From positions 62,001 to 126,000 of the forward strand of contig NZ_RJTM01000011.1 of assembly GCF_003725735.1 (NCBI RefSeq): a stretch of 64,000 nucleotides of DNA. The letters are read 5' to 3'. The notes below the pieces were generated by a model that had not been told where the DNA came from, ran no database searches, and saw only the letters and a program-made list of their open reading frames with translations. Below, piece by piece: positions 17,540-26,400 of this stretch; the stretch's first letter is position 1, and each line of letters starts with the position of its first letter. The position numbers and the translations under genes are program-made. This DNA comes from Sinomicrobium pectinilyticum (lineage in GTDB: Bacteria > Bacteroidota > Bacteroidia > Flavobacteriales > Flavobacteriaceae).

Positions 17540-18718
17540 ATGAGACCAGACCTTTTTGAAGCCCCGGACTATTACCAGTTGGACGATCTTTTGTCGGAAG
17601 AACACAAACTGGTACGTTCCGCTTCCCGGGATTGGGTGAAGCGGGCCATATCGCCTGTTATAGAAGAATATGCACAGCGTGCGGAATTCCCGAAGCAACT
17701 TATCGGCGGTTTGGCCGAAATAGGTGCTTTCGGGCCTTATATTCCCGAAGAATACGGAGGTGCAGGCCTGGACCAGATCAGTTACGGGCTTATTATGCAG
17801 GAGATCGAAAGAGGAGATAGCGGCATCCGGTCCACGGCTTCCGTACAGTCTTCCCTGGTCATGTATCCCATATGGAAATACGGTAGCGAAGAACAACGTA
17901 AAAAATACCTGCCTAAGCTTGCTTCCGGAGAATTTATGGGCTGTTTCGGGCTTACGGAGCCCGATTTCGGTTCCAACCCGGGAGGCATGGTTACCAATTT
18001 TAAAGACAAGGGAGACCACCTGCTCCTCAACGGGGCCAAATTATGGATATCCAATGCACCTTTCGCAGATATTGCCGTGGTCTGGGCCAAAGACGAAGCA
18101 GGAAGGATACACGGCCTTATCGCAGAGCGCGGCATGGAAGGGTTTACCACACCGGAAACACATAACAAGTGGTCGCTCCGGGCCTCGGCTACCGGGGAAC
18201 TCATATTTGATAACGTAAAAATACCCAAGGAAAACCTTTTGCCCGGAAAAAGCGGCCTTGGGGCGCCCCTGGGCTGCCTGGATTCTGCCCGTTACGGCAT
18301 CGCCTGGGGCGCTATAGGTGCGGCAATGGATTGTTATGATACGGCCCTTCGCTATGCCAAAGAAAGGGTACAGTTCGGTAAACCTATTGCAGCTACCCAG
18401 CTTCAACAGAAAAAACTGGCCGAAATGATCACGGAGATCACCAAGGCGCAGTTACTGGCATGGCGGCTCGGCGTATTACGGAACGAAGGAAAGGCCACTA
18501 CGGCACAAATATCCATGGCAAAGCGCAACAACGTGGAAATGGCCATAAAGATAGCCCGTGAAGCAAGACAGGTGCTCGGGGGGATGGGAATTACGGGAGA
18601 ATACAGCATAATGCGCCATATGATGAACCTCGAAAGCGTAATCACTTACGAAGGTACGCACGATATACACCTGTTGATTACCGGTGCCGATATAACAGGC
18701 TTTAACGCTTTCAAATAA
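17540..18718 (+). CDS. gcdH: Acyl-CoA dehydrogenase, glutaryl-CoA dehydrogenase-like
   Basis: 392 aa flavoprotein of the acyl-CoA dehydrogenase family. Seen are the FAD/substrate segments CFGLTEPDFGSNPGGM and KLWISNAPFADIAVVWAK, and the catalytic base Glu371 in YEGTHDIH. The sequence from start to end has the glutaryl-CoA dehydrogenase look (YGLIMQEIERGDSGIRS, MLG-like VLGGMGITGEYSIMRHMMNLESV). It would convert glutaryl-CoA to crotonyl-CoA in lysine/tryptophan breakdown. It is monocistronic by position: terminator before, own promoter, 53 bp to the next gene. Confidence 0.88.
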   Translation: MRPDLFEAPDYYQLDDLLSEEHKLVRSASRDWVKRAISPVIEEYAQRAEFPKQLIGGLAEIGAFGPYIPEEYGGAGLDQISYGLIMQEIERGDSGIRSTASVQSSLVMYPIWKYGSEEQRKKYLPKLASGEFMGCFGLTEPDFGSNPGGMVTNFKDKGDHLLLNGAKLWISNAPFADIAVVWAKDEAGRIHGLIAERGMEGFTTPETHNKWSLRASATGELIFDNVKIPKENLLPGKSGLGAPLGCLDSARYGIAWGAIGAAMDCYDTALRYAKERVQFGKPIAATQLQQKKLAEMITEITKAQLLAWRLGVLRNEGKATTAQISMAKRNNVEMAIKIAREARQVLGGMGITGEYSIMRHMMNLESVITYEGTHDIHLLITGADITGFNAFK

Positions 18719-18771
18719 ACTGGCATCAGTGCGTTTATGGCGTAAAACCGATTATTGTTTATCTTAGGTGC

Positions 18772-19404
18772 ATGATAGAAGCCTTGAAGCAAAATTACGG
18801 TTACCTCTTTGAACCCCCTCTCCTGGAGGAAATAAGCCGGGTAGGCCAGCTGAAAAAAGTACCCGAAGGATTCCAGCTTATGGATATCGGGGAGCCTATA
18901 AAAGGGATGCCCCTTATTCTGGAAGGGGCCATAAAAATTTTACGCGAAGATGAAAAAGGCAACGAACTGGTACTCTATTTTATAGAAAGGGGAGATACCT
19001 GTGCCATGACTCTTTCCTGTTGTGTAGGGCTTGCTAAAAGTGAGATCCGTGCCGTAGCCGAAACCGATACCGTTCTTGTAATGGTCCCGGTAGAAAAAAT
19101 GGAAAGCTGGATGGCAACCTATAAAAGCTGGCGCCAGTTTATCCTGCAGAGCTATCACGACAGGCTTATGGAAATGCTCGATACGATCGATTCTATAGCC
19201 TTCCTTAAAATGGATGAACGCCTGTTGCGCCATCTCAGGGACAAAGCCATGATAACCCATGACGATGTCATCCACACTACCCACCAGGACATAGCACGTG
19301 ACCTGAACACCTCGAGGGTAGTGATATCCAGGTTGCTGAAAAAACTTGAAAACCAGGGGAAAATACAGTTGTTCAGAAACAGTATTAGGGTTATAGATTT
19401 ATAA
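18772..19404 (+). CDS. Crp/Fnr-family transcriptional regulator
   Basis: 210 aa. The N-terminal cyclic-nucleotide-binding-like beta-roll spans ~25-125 (GEPIKGMPLILEGAIKILREDEKGNELVLYFI). The C-terminal winged helix (THQDIARDLNTSRVVISRLLKKLENQGKI) lies at ~165-205. It contains several Cys (CAMTLSCCVGL), which could sense redox or persulfide, but no Fnr-type N-terminal cluster. Downstream are a TauE/SafE exporter and an MBL-rhodanese protein. A GTAAC-N4-GTTAC palindrome lies before the exporter, so it is a likely activator of sulfur detoxification genes. Confidence 0.9.
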   Translation: MIEALKQNYGYLFEPPLLEEISRVGQLKKVPEGFQLMDIGEPIKGMPLILEGAIKILREDEKGNELVLYFIERGDTCAMTLSCCVGLAKSEIRAVAETDTVLVMVPVEKMESWMATYKSWRQFILQSYHDRLMEMLDTIDSIAFLKMDERLLRHLRDKAMITHDDVIHTTHQDIARDLNTSRVVISRLLKKLENQGKIQLFRNSIRVIDL

Positions 19405-19701
19405 TTTGCAATCCGATAGCAGCTTGGTTTTATAATGGATTGAGACCATACAACCCGGGGCAAACGGATACGGAAATTAAACAACAGTGCTTTAAGTAGG
19501 ATAGCGTTTTAGTTGCCCGGCCGGAGAGAGATAGCTTTGGGAGACCTGCTCCGTAAAAGTAAATCATTTGTGTTCTGCCCGTCAGGATATCCGGTCTTAG
19601 CGGAAGAGGGTTGATCCCCGCTCCGGGTTTAACCTATGACGGAATCATAAAAAAAGTATCTCCAAAACTATTTAGCTTTTAAGATGCGTCTACCCTGCCA
19701 T
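19405..19701. other. Intergenic stretch without recognised gene
   Basis: No convincing ORF, RNA gene or repeat is seen here; regulatory elements for the TauE gene begin at 19702. Confidence 0.5.
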
Positions 19702-19715
19702 GTAACCTTTGTTAC
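19702..19715 (+). promoter_or_regulatory. Crp/Fnr-type binding palindrome
   Basis: GTAAC-CTTT-GTTAC is an inverted repeat with the 4-bp spacer typical of Fnr-family sites. Its centre is about 44 bp upstream of the transcription start predicted from the -7 box at 19738, where a -33 element is missing. That is the layout of an activator-dependent promoter. Binding by the product of 18772-19404 is inferred. Confidence 0.5.
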
Positions 19716-19737
19716 CGATTACCTCTTCCGGATATCC

Positions 19738-19745
19738 TACTTTTG
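19738..19745 (+). promoter_or_regulatory. TauE/SafE gene promoter, -7 box
   Basis: TACTTTTG fits TAnnTTTG and lies 22 bp before the start codon. There is no TTG at -33, consistent with need for the activator site just upstream. Confidence 0.5.
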
Positions 19746-19767
19746 TAGCAAATTGTAAGACAGTATC

Positions 19768-20568
19768 ATGGATATTCTCCACATAGCGGGTTTCGTAGGG
19801 GCTCTTCTCATAGGTATAATCCTCGGTCTTATCGGTGGCGGAGGCTCTATTTTAACCGTTCCTGTCCTCGTTTACCTCATGGGGGTAAGCCCTGCCACGG
19901 CTACTGGCTATTCCCTTTTTGTGGTTGGAGTATCCTCGCTTATCGGTGCGTTTATCAATATGCGGAAAAAACTGGTGCAGGTAAGAACGGCTTTTGTGTT
20001 TGCCTTCCCTGCTTTCGTCGTGGTATATGTTATGCGAAGGTTTGTGATGCCCGCTATTCCGCACTACCTCTTTACTGTCGGCGGAACGGAGGTGACCAAA
20101 GACCATGTTATTATGGTGTTTTTTGCCGTAATAATGCTTATTACTTCCATTTCCATGCTGCGTAATAAGAAAAAAAATATTATAACCAATGTTTCCGACT
20201 ATCATTACCATATTCTTTTTCTCGAAGGTATACTGGTAGGGGTTGTCGCCGGTTTTGTAGGGGCCGGGGGCGGTTTTCTTATTATTCCCGCTCTGGTGCT
20301 TTTTGCCAAACTCCCCATGAAAAAAGCGGTAGCCACTTCCTTGCTTATCATATCTATCAATTCCATTATAGGTTTTGCCGGAGATGTTGGTGTGATGGAA
20401 ATAGACTGGAACCTTTTGCTCATTTTTACGGGAATAGCTATTGCAGGGATATTTGCCGGTAGTTACCTTTCCGGAAAAGCAGATGGAAAGAAGCTGAAAA
20501 GAGGCTTTGGCTGGTTTGTACTGGTCATGGCAATATATATCCTTATAGAAGAGTTTACACATTTATGA
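19768..20568 (+). CDS. TauE/SafE-family sulfite exporter
   Basis: 266-aa inner membrane protein with about eight hydrophobic segments and the two internally repeated TauE motifs: GALLIGIILGLIGGGGSILTVPVL near the N-terminus and GVVAGFVGAGGGFLIIPAL midway. The family exports sulfite or sulfur-containing organic anions. It lies between a Crp/Fnr regulator and an MBL-rhodanese protein, a combination that removes sulfide-derived persulfide and then sulfite. Confidence 0.9.
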   Translation: MDILHIAGFVGALLIGIILGLIGGGGSILTVPVLVYLMGVSPATATGYSLFVVGVSSLIGAFINMRKKLVQVRTAFVFAFPAFVVVYVMRRFVMPAIPHYLFTVGGTEVTKDHVIMVFFAVIMLITSISMLRNKKKNIITNVSDYHYHILFLEGILVGVVAGFVGAGGGFLIIPALVLFAKLPMKKAVATSLLIISINSIIGFAGDVGVMEIDWNLLLIFTGIAIAGIFAGSYLSGKADGKKLKRGFGWFVLVMAIYILIEEFTHL

Positions 20569-20650
20569 TGAGTAACTGATAAAAGTCATATAAAAACCAA
20601 TCCGGAGATGGTAATTTGGTGGTGTTATGCCGGGAAGGAAAACAACCTGT

Positions 20651-20658
20651 TAAATTTG
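20651..20658 (+). promoter_or_regulatory. Possible promoter of MBL-rhodanese gene, -7 box
   Basis: TAAATTTG fits the -7 consensus; it leaves a ~110-nt leader before the gene. No copy of the Crp/Fnr palindrome is present. Confidence 0.35.
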
Positions 20659-20776
20659 TACCATGAAACCGGAAAAGATTAAAATAGTCGTTGCCTCGTG
20701 TATTCGGAGATTCTTTTAATCATCAAACAGAGGGCGTTAAACTGTTAAAGAATGCTTGGATTGAGCTAAGTCGAAA

Positions 20777-22183
20777 ATGATAAAAAATATTAACATGAAA
20801 GTAGAACAAATATATACCGGATGCCTTGCCCAGGGCGCTTACTACATAGAGAGTAAGGGCGAAGTGGCAATTATAGACCCTTTGCGGGAAGTGCACCCTT
20901 ACACGGAAAAAGCAGAAAAGAACGGGGCGAAGATCAAATATATTTTCGAAACCCATTTTCATGCCGATTTTGTAAGCGGGCACCTTACCTTATCCAGGGA
21001 AACAGGTGCTCCCATTGTGTATGGCCCTACCGCAAACCCCGATTTTGAATCGATTATTGCAGAAGACGGACAGGAATTTCCTCTCGGGGAAGTAACCATT
21101 GTAGTATTGCACACTCCGGGACATACGATGGAAAGTACTACCTATCTCCTTCGCGATAAAGACGGGAAAGATTATGCCATTTTCAGTGGCGACACCCTGT
21201 TCCTGGGAGACGTGGGAAGGCCTGACCTGGCCCAGAAGGCCGCACATATGACCCAGGAAGAACTGGCCGGGCTACTTTATGACAGCCTCCGCGAAAAGAT
21301 CATGCCTTTGGGCGACCATGTGATTGTATATCCCGGTCACGGAGCAGGATCGGCCTGCGGTAAGAACATGATGAAGGAAACCGTAGATACCCTCGGCCAC
21401 CAGAAGGAGGTAAACTATGCACTGCGGGAAGACATGACCCGTGAAGAATTTATCAAAGAGGTTACCGACGGCCTGTTACCCCCTCCGCAGTATTTTCCGC
21501 ATAACGTACGTATGAACAAGGAAGGATATGCGGATATCGATGAAGTGCTCAAACGCGGTGCCAGCCCGTTAAACCCCTCCGGCTTTGAGACCCTGGCAAA
21601 CGAAAGCGGCGCTGTAGTACTGGATGTACGGCACCAGTCCGATTTTGAGAAAGGACACATCCCCCGGTCTATCTTTATCGGTATTGACGGGAGTTTTGCG
21701 CCCTGGGTGGGTGCCCTTATTATGGATACCGCCCAGCCCATTTTGCTGGTTACCCCCGAAGGAAGGGAAGAAGAGACCGTCACAAGGCTTTCACGCGTTG
21801 GTTTTGACAATACCTTGGGGTACCTGGAAGGTGGCTTTGAAGCATGGAAAGCGGACGGCAGGGAATACGATACGGTAAATTCAGTTACTGCCGACCAGCT
21901 GAAAGAAATGCAAAAGAAAGGCGAAGTACCCGTTTTTGACGTCCGTAAGGAAACCGAGTATGAAGCCGGTCACGTAAAAGGAGCACATTTAACATCCCTG
22001 GATTATCTTAATGATCATTTGGCGGAATTCCCCGAAGGAGAGAAGTTCTATATTCATTGTGCGGGGGGATATCGTTCCATGATCGCTGCTTCCATATTGA
22101 AAAGCAGGGGGATCCACAACTTTGCAGATGTGGCCGGAGGATTCGGGGCCATCAGGGAAGCTCATGTAGATATTACCGTATAA
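20777..22183 (+). CDS. MBL-fold persulfide dioxygenase-like protein with two rhodanese domains
   Basis: 468 aa from ATG 20777; ATG at 20795 (MKVEQIYTGC) matches the usual family N-terminus and may be the true start. The metallo-beta-lactamase domain carries THFHADFVSGH, HTPGHT, FSGDTLF and YPGHG metal ligands, as in ETHE1-type persulfide dioxygenases. Two rhodanese domains follow. The first (VVLDVRHQSDFEKGHIP) has PILLVTPEG where the active Cys loop should be, so it is probably non-catalytic. The second has the Cys loop HCAGGYRS. It likely oxidises glutathione-type persulfides to sulfite, which TauE would export. Confidence 0.9.
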   Translation: MIKNINMKVEQIYTGCLAQGAYYIESKGEVAIIDPLREVHPYTEKAEKNGAKIKYIFETHFHADFVSGHLTLSRETGAPIVYGPTANPDFESIIAEDGQEFPLGEVTIVVLHTPGHTMESTTYLLRDKDGKDYAIFSGDTLFLGDVGRPDLAQKAAHMTQEELAGLLYDSLREKIMPLGDHVIVYPGHGAGSACGKNMMKETVDTLGHQKEVNYALREDMTREEFIKEVTDGLLPPPQYFPHNVRMNKEGYADIDEVLKRGASPLNPSGFETLANESGAVVLDVRHQSDFEKGHIPRSIFIGIDGSFAPWVGALIMDTAQPILLVTPEGREEETVTRLSRVGFDNTLGYLEGGFEAWKADGREYDTVNSVTADQLKEMQKKGEVPVFDVRKETEYEAGHVKGAHLTSLDYLNDHLAEFPEGEKFYIHCAGGYRSMIAASILKSRGIHNFADVAGGFGAIREAHVDITV

Positions 22184-22214
22184 TACTCCCGGTATTCGAA
22201 TAATAAAGATGGAG

Positions 22215-22247
22215 AAGGCCGTTTCTGTAAGGAGCGGTCTTTTTTTG
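22215..22247 (+). terminator. Intrinsic terminator after MBL-rhodanese gene
   Basis: AAGGCCG / CGGTCTT stem (one G-U pair) with a run of T immediately after. Confidence 0.8.
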
Positions 22248-22292
22248 TGCTATGGCTAAAATACGGATGATTTAAACAAAAGAAGATAGCGC

Positions 22293-22535
22293 CTATTTAT
22301 CCTGTTTGAATTTTTCGAATTCGGTTAAGAAATCTACGGAGGTCATGTCTAACGCAGGAGCCAAAATTTCACTACACCAGTATAATGTGGGGCTTACCAT
22401 GCCCCGTTCTATGGCAGAAACATTCTGGGAGTTATTGCCTATACGCGAAGCCAGGTCGGACTGTGTCCAGCCTATTTCTTCACGTTTAGACCGGATAAAG
22501 CCTCCCAAAAGATGATTAAAATGCCGTTTATCCAT
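22293..22535 (-). CDS. Small XRE-family helix-turn-helix regulator
   Basis: 80 aa, essentially a single Cro/C1-type HTH: LLGGFIRSKREEIGWTQSDLASRIGNNSQNVSAIERGMVSPTLYWCSEILAPAL, followed by a short tail. No sensor or toxin partner is visible. It is divergent from the structured RNA candidate that begins ~85 bp away, so the intergenic region could carry control sites for both. Function beyond DNA binding is unknown. Confidence 0.85.
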   Translation of the reverse strand: MDKRHFNHLLGGFIRSKREEIGWTQSDLASRIGNNSQNVSAIERGMVSPTLYWCSEILAPALDMTSVDFLTEFEKFKQDK

Positions 22536-22607
22536 AGATGAAAGAAAAGTCCAAAATTTTCAGCACCTCTTTCTAACGATATATGGTTAGTTTTTATGTT
22601 TTTTGTA

Positions 22608-22615
22608 TATATTTG
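22608..22615 (+). promoter_or_regulatory. Promoter -7 box of the RNA candidate
   Basis: TATATTTG, exact Bacteroidota -7 consensus, predicted start near 22621. No good -33 box. No ORF follows. Confidence 0.5.
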
Positions 22616-22620
22616 TATCC

Positions 22621-22839
22621 CGCGGTCATAAAAAAATGCATTACAGTATACTGCTATAAAGATTAGGTTGTTTGGAGAACATAGGCTTTCGGAAGCAAAA
22701 CACGTTCTTATTATCCCATATGGTCTAAACGGGATGGTTTTGTCTTTCACAGTCTGTGGAGCTGCTTTCGAATAAGGGTAGGGGTATCCTTTGCAGAGCA
22801 GTAATAAAGAGGTTGCCTTCGTGGTCAACCTCTTTTTTT
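22621..22839 (+). ncRNA. Structured RNA candidate, 6S RNA-like architecture
   Basis: About 219 nt between a -7 box and a strong terminator, with no usable ORF. Nested pairings can be traced. A closing stem pairs TACTGCT (22649-22655) with AGCAGTA (22797-22803). A continuation pairs AAAGAT (22658-22663) with ATCCTTT (22786-22792). Then comes a large asymmetric open region, about 25 nt against 14 nt. An upper stem pairs TCGGAAGCA (22689-22697) with TGCTTTCGA (22763-22771), and it contains two small inner hairpins, ATCCC/GGGAT and CACA/TGTG. A long rod with a central bubble is the hallmark of 6S RNA, which binds RNA polymerase. Another structured RNA class is possible; no sequence match was checked. 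Confidence 0.5.
22806..22839 (+). terminator. Intrinsic terminator of the RNA candidate
   Basis: Perfect 10-bp stem AAAGAGGTTG / CAACCTCTTT, 10-nt loop and a run of seven T. Confidence 0.9.
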
Positions 22840-23017
22840 GGATGATGACGTAGCGTTGGTCCGGATAAGATATTCACCGGAGCATAATCGCTTAAGAATA
22901 AGAAGTCAACTTTACCTCAAGAATTATTTTGGGAAGCGATTAGAAAGATTGGGAAATGAGACGGATGCTGCTTGTAATTTTGAAATCGTGCAAGGAAATC
23001 ACTTTTTTTGTTCATGA

Positions 23018-23289
23018 AAAATCAAAGATGATAGCTGAAAAAATTATGAGGCTTTTGATGTTCGTCATATTTAATCTGGCGAAATCGTTAGTACGTCCTG
23101 AATCAAAAAATGGACATGGTCACCATCAAGGCCTGTCTCCAAAAAATGAATCTCATAACACTCTTCTATACCAAGGCAGACAGAGAGGAACGTCTTAGCA
23201 AGATGATTGTCCAGAACATCAGGCCTATATTTTATGGGACATACGAAATGATACAACAACAAACTCTTGTTTTGACTCTTATGGATATG
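23018..23289 (-). pseudogene. Decayed IS200/IS605-type tnpA (Y1 transposase) fragment
   Basis: The reverse strand encodes HIHKSQNKSLLLYHFVCPIKYR, then LSVCLGIEECYEIHFLETGLDGDHVHFLIQ, ending in a stop at 23071. This matches the N-terminal half of IS200-like TnpA, including the HUH metal-binding motif HVH. The start codon is lost (a stop lies two codons before HKS). A shift after LTISP restores homologous-looking KSLIIF for ~15 codons, after which similarity fades. The tyrosine-bearing C-terminus is missing, so the protein is inactive. Confidence 0.75.
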
Positions 23290-23324
23290 TTAGATTACAC
23301 CTATCAATATAATAATCACGCAAC

Positions 23325-23344
23325 ACCTGAGGCAGAGCCTCGGT
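23325..23344 (-). repeat. Probable IS200/IS605 left-end hairpin
   Basis: ACC-T-GAGGC-AGA-GCCTC-GGT: a stem with a single bulged T and a 3-nt loop, 36 bp upstream of the tnpA remnant. Imperfect subterminal hairpins like this are the TnpA recognition sites of IS200/IS605 elements. No matching right-end hairpin was found. Confidence 0.5.
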
Positions 23345-23428
23345 GAATTTTATGAATTGAACTTCAAACCAATTATTCTTAAAAGTCCTCTTTAGTTCGT
23401 AATTTCGCAACCTAATTGCAAATCCATT

Positions 23429-26400
23429 ATGTTCGATTTACTTAAGAAAACCCTGTTCTCGACCAAATTAATGGCCATTTTGTTTCTTCTATTTGCTGCT
23501 GCAATGGGTATGGCAACTTTTATTGAAACTTCATACAGCATCGAAACCGCCCGTATTTACATTTACAATGCCACCTGGTTCGAGGCCATTATGGTTTTCT
23601 TTGTCATCAATTTTTTAGGGAACATTTACAGGTACAACCTTCTGCAATGGAAAAAATGGCCTGTTTTGATTTTACACCTTTCATGGATACTGATTATTGC
23701 AGGGGCTTTTGTAACACGATACATAAGTTACGAAGGCATGATGCCTATTCGGGAAGGCCGGACGGAAAATGTCTTTTATTCGGATAAGACCTATCTCACC
23801 GCCTATATTGATGGCGAAATTGAGGGACAACTCAGGCGCAAGGTTTTAGAAGACGATATTTTGGTCACCCGGGAAGGGAAAAGGTCAAGTCTGCCTTGGA
23901 ACGATGATTTTAACGGGCATGAATTCAGAATTGAATATGTTGATTTTGTCAAAGGGGCTAAGGAAGGACTTATTCCCGATGAAAATGGCAAGGAATATTT
24001 AAAAATTGTTGAGGCAGGAAACGGGCAACGGCACGAACATTTTTTAGAGAATGGAACTGTTGCCAGCATCCATAATGTGCTGTTTGCACTTAATAAAGAG
24101 ACCAGGGGAGCCATTAACTTTTACACTGGGGATGGAGGATATTTTATAGAAGCTCCCTTTGAAGGCAATTTTATGCGAATGGCTGACCAGTTGCAGGGAA
24201 AAGTGGTAAAAGATAGCCTTCAGGAATTACAGCTACGTTCGCTGTATTCTATGGGCGGAATGCAATTTGTAGTACCGGAACCATTACTTAAAGGGCGTTA
24301 TGGCGTGGTCAAAGTCCCCGAGAATGAAATTACGGAACAGACCCGGGACGCATTGGTCGTTGCCGTTACTGCAAACGGACAAACGGTAGAAAAGAAGTTA
24401 TTGGGCAGTAAGGGACCCTCAGATTTTGCTGCCCCGTTTTCCTTAGGGGATTTGCAATTTTCGTTGAGATATGGCTCCAAAATATATCAATTACCTTTTG
24501 GGGTGAAACTCAATGACTTTATTGCGGAAAAGTATCCCGGAACGGTCAATGTATACAAATCCTTTATGAGCAAAGTGACTATTGAGGATGAACGCCCCTT
24601 TGATTATGATATTTATATGAACCATATTCTGGATCATGGCGGATATCGCTTTTTTCAGGCCAGTTTTATGCCGGATGAAAAGGGTACGATCTTGAGTGTT
24701 AATCATGATTTTTGGGGGACGTGGATTACTTACATCGGCTACTTCTTGCTGTATGCCGGATTAATAGGAATTATGTTTTTCGGTAAAACTCGATTTATGG
24801 ACTTGACCAAGGCATTAGGAAAAGTAAAAAAGAAGAAGGCAAAAATGGCAGCAGTTATGTTATTCCTGATTGGCTGCCTTCAAGGATTTGCACAGCAAGC
24901 ACATCAGGAAAACCATACCAACATACCCACTCAGGAACAAATAGATTCGCTTATCAAGGCCACGACTGTTAGTGAGGAACATGCGGATAAATTCGGGGAA
25001 CTGGTAATCCAGGATGAAGGAGGGCGGATGAAACCTTTGCACACTTTTACTTCAGAGTTGTTGCGTAAACTCAGTGGCAATGACAAATTCAAGGACATGA
25101 ATTCCGATCAGGTATTCCTTTCCATGATGATAAACCCGCGCCTTTGGTACAATACAGAATTTATCAAAATCGGTAAATGGCAAAATGATAGTATTCGTCA
25201 GATATTGGGAGTAAAAAAAACGAAGAAGTTCATTAAGCCGGTTGACTTGTTCGATGCTACAGGCATGTATAAACTAAGGCCTTACCTGGAAGAAGCCAGC
25301 TCTACGACCAATCCCAATGAATTCCAAAAAGACTTTATCAAAGTTCATGAACGTTACACCTTGTTGGAAATGGCATTGAGCGGAAACATATTGAAAATAT
25401 TTCCGTTGTTGAACGATGAGAACAACAAATGGATTTCTGCCTTGGAATTCCGTTCCGGTCAATATCAGGTACAAGATTCCCTGTATGCCAATTTTATGAC
25501 GAATAGTCTTCCGTATTACGTAAATACTTTACGGAATGCTATTGCTACAGGAGATTATTCTGAATCCGATAAACTGCTGGAAGCCTTTAAACAGAACCAG
25601 AGAAATCATGGTTCGGAAGTAATGTTATCTGAGAAAAAGATAAAAGCCGAAATCATTTACAATAAGCTGGATATCTTCAATCGTCTGTATCAATACTATA
25701 TGATGATAGGGGGGCTTTTGTTCTTAATTCTCATTTTCAGGATTTTTAAGGACAGGAAAATCTGGAGCGCCTCAACCTACTTCTTAAAGGGGGTGATTAT
25801 TCTGTTTTTTATTTGGCATACCGCAGGCTTGGTATTACGTTGGTACATTTCGGGCCACGCCCCTTGGAGTAATGCTTATGAAAGTATTCTGTATGTTTCC
25901 TGGGCTACAGTAGGTATGGGATTACTTTTTGCCAGAAAAAGTGACCTAACCCTGGCCGCAAGTGCTTTTGTTGCTTCGATGCTGCTTTGGATCGGGCACC
26001 AAAGTTGGGTAGATCCTTCCATTGCTAATCTGGTGCCTGTTTTGGACAGTTATTGGGTGATGATTCATGTACCGATAATTGTAGGCAGTTATGGCCCTTT
26101 CACAGTAAGCATGATCTTGGGTGTGGTTTCATTGATTCTTATTATTCTGACGACCAAAAAGAACAAAAGGCGAATGGAAATTAACCTGAAGGAGTTGACC
26201 ATTATCAATGAACTGACCCTGACAGTAGGTTTGGTGATGCTCACCATTGGTAACTTTTTGGGTGGACAATGGGCCAATGAGAGTTGGGGACGTTATTGGG
26301 GATGGGACCCCAAAGAAACCTGGGCATTGATTTCCATCATGGTCTATGCTTTTGTACTACATATGCGATTGGTACCTGGCCTAAGAGGAAGATGGATTTA

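Noticed and set aside
19499-19512. AGCGTTTTAG, similar to half of the LacI-type operator
   Set aside because: Only a half-site, no palindrome, and far from the PUL.
22956-23346. Plus-strand frames of ~80 codons over the transposase remnant
   Set aside because: The minus strand shows clear TnpA similarity; the plus-strand frames are shadows without recognisable motifs.
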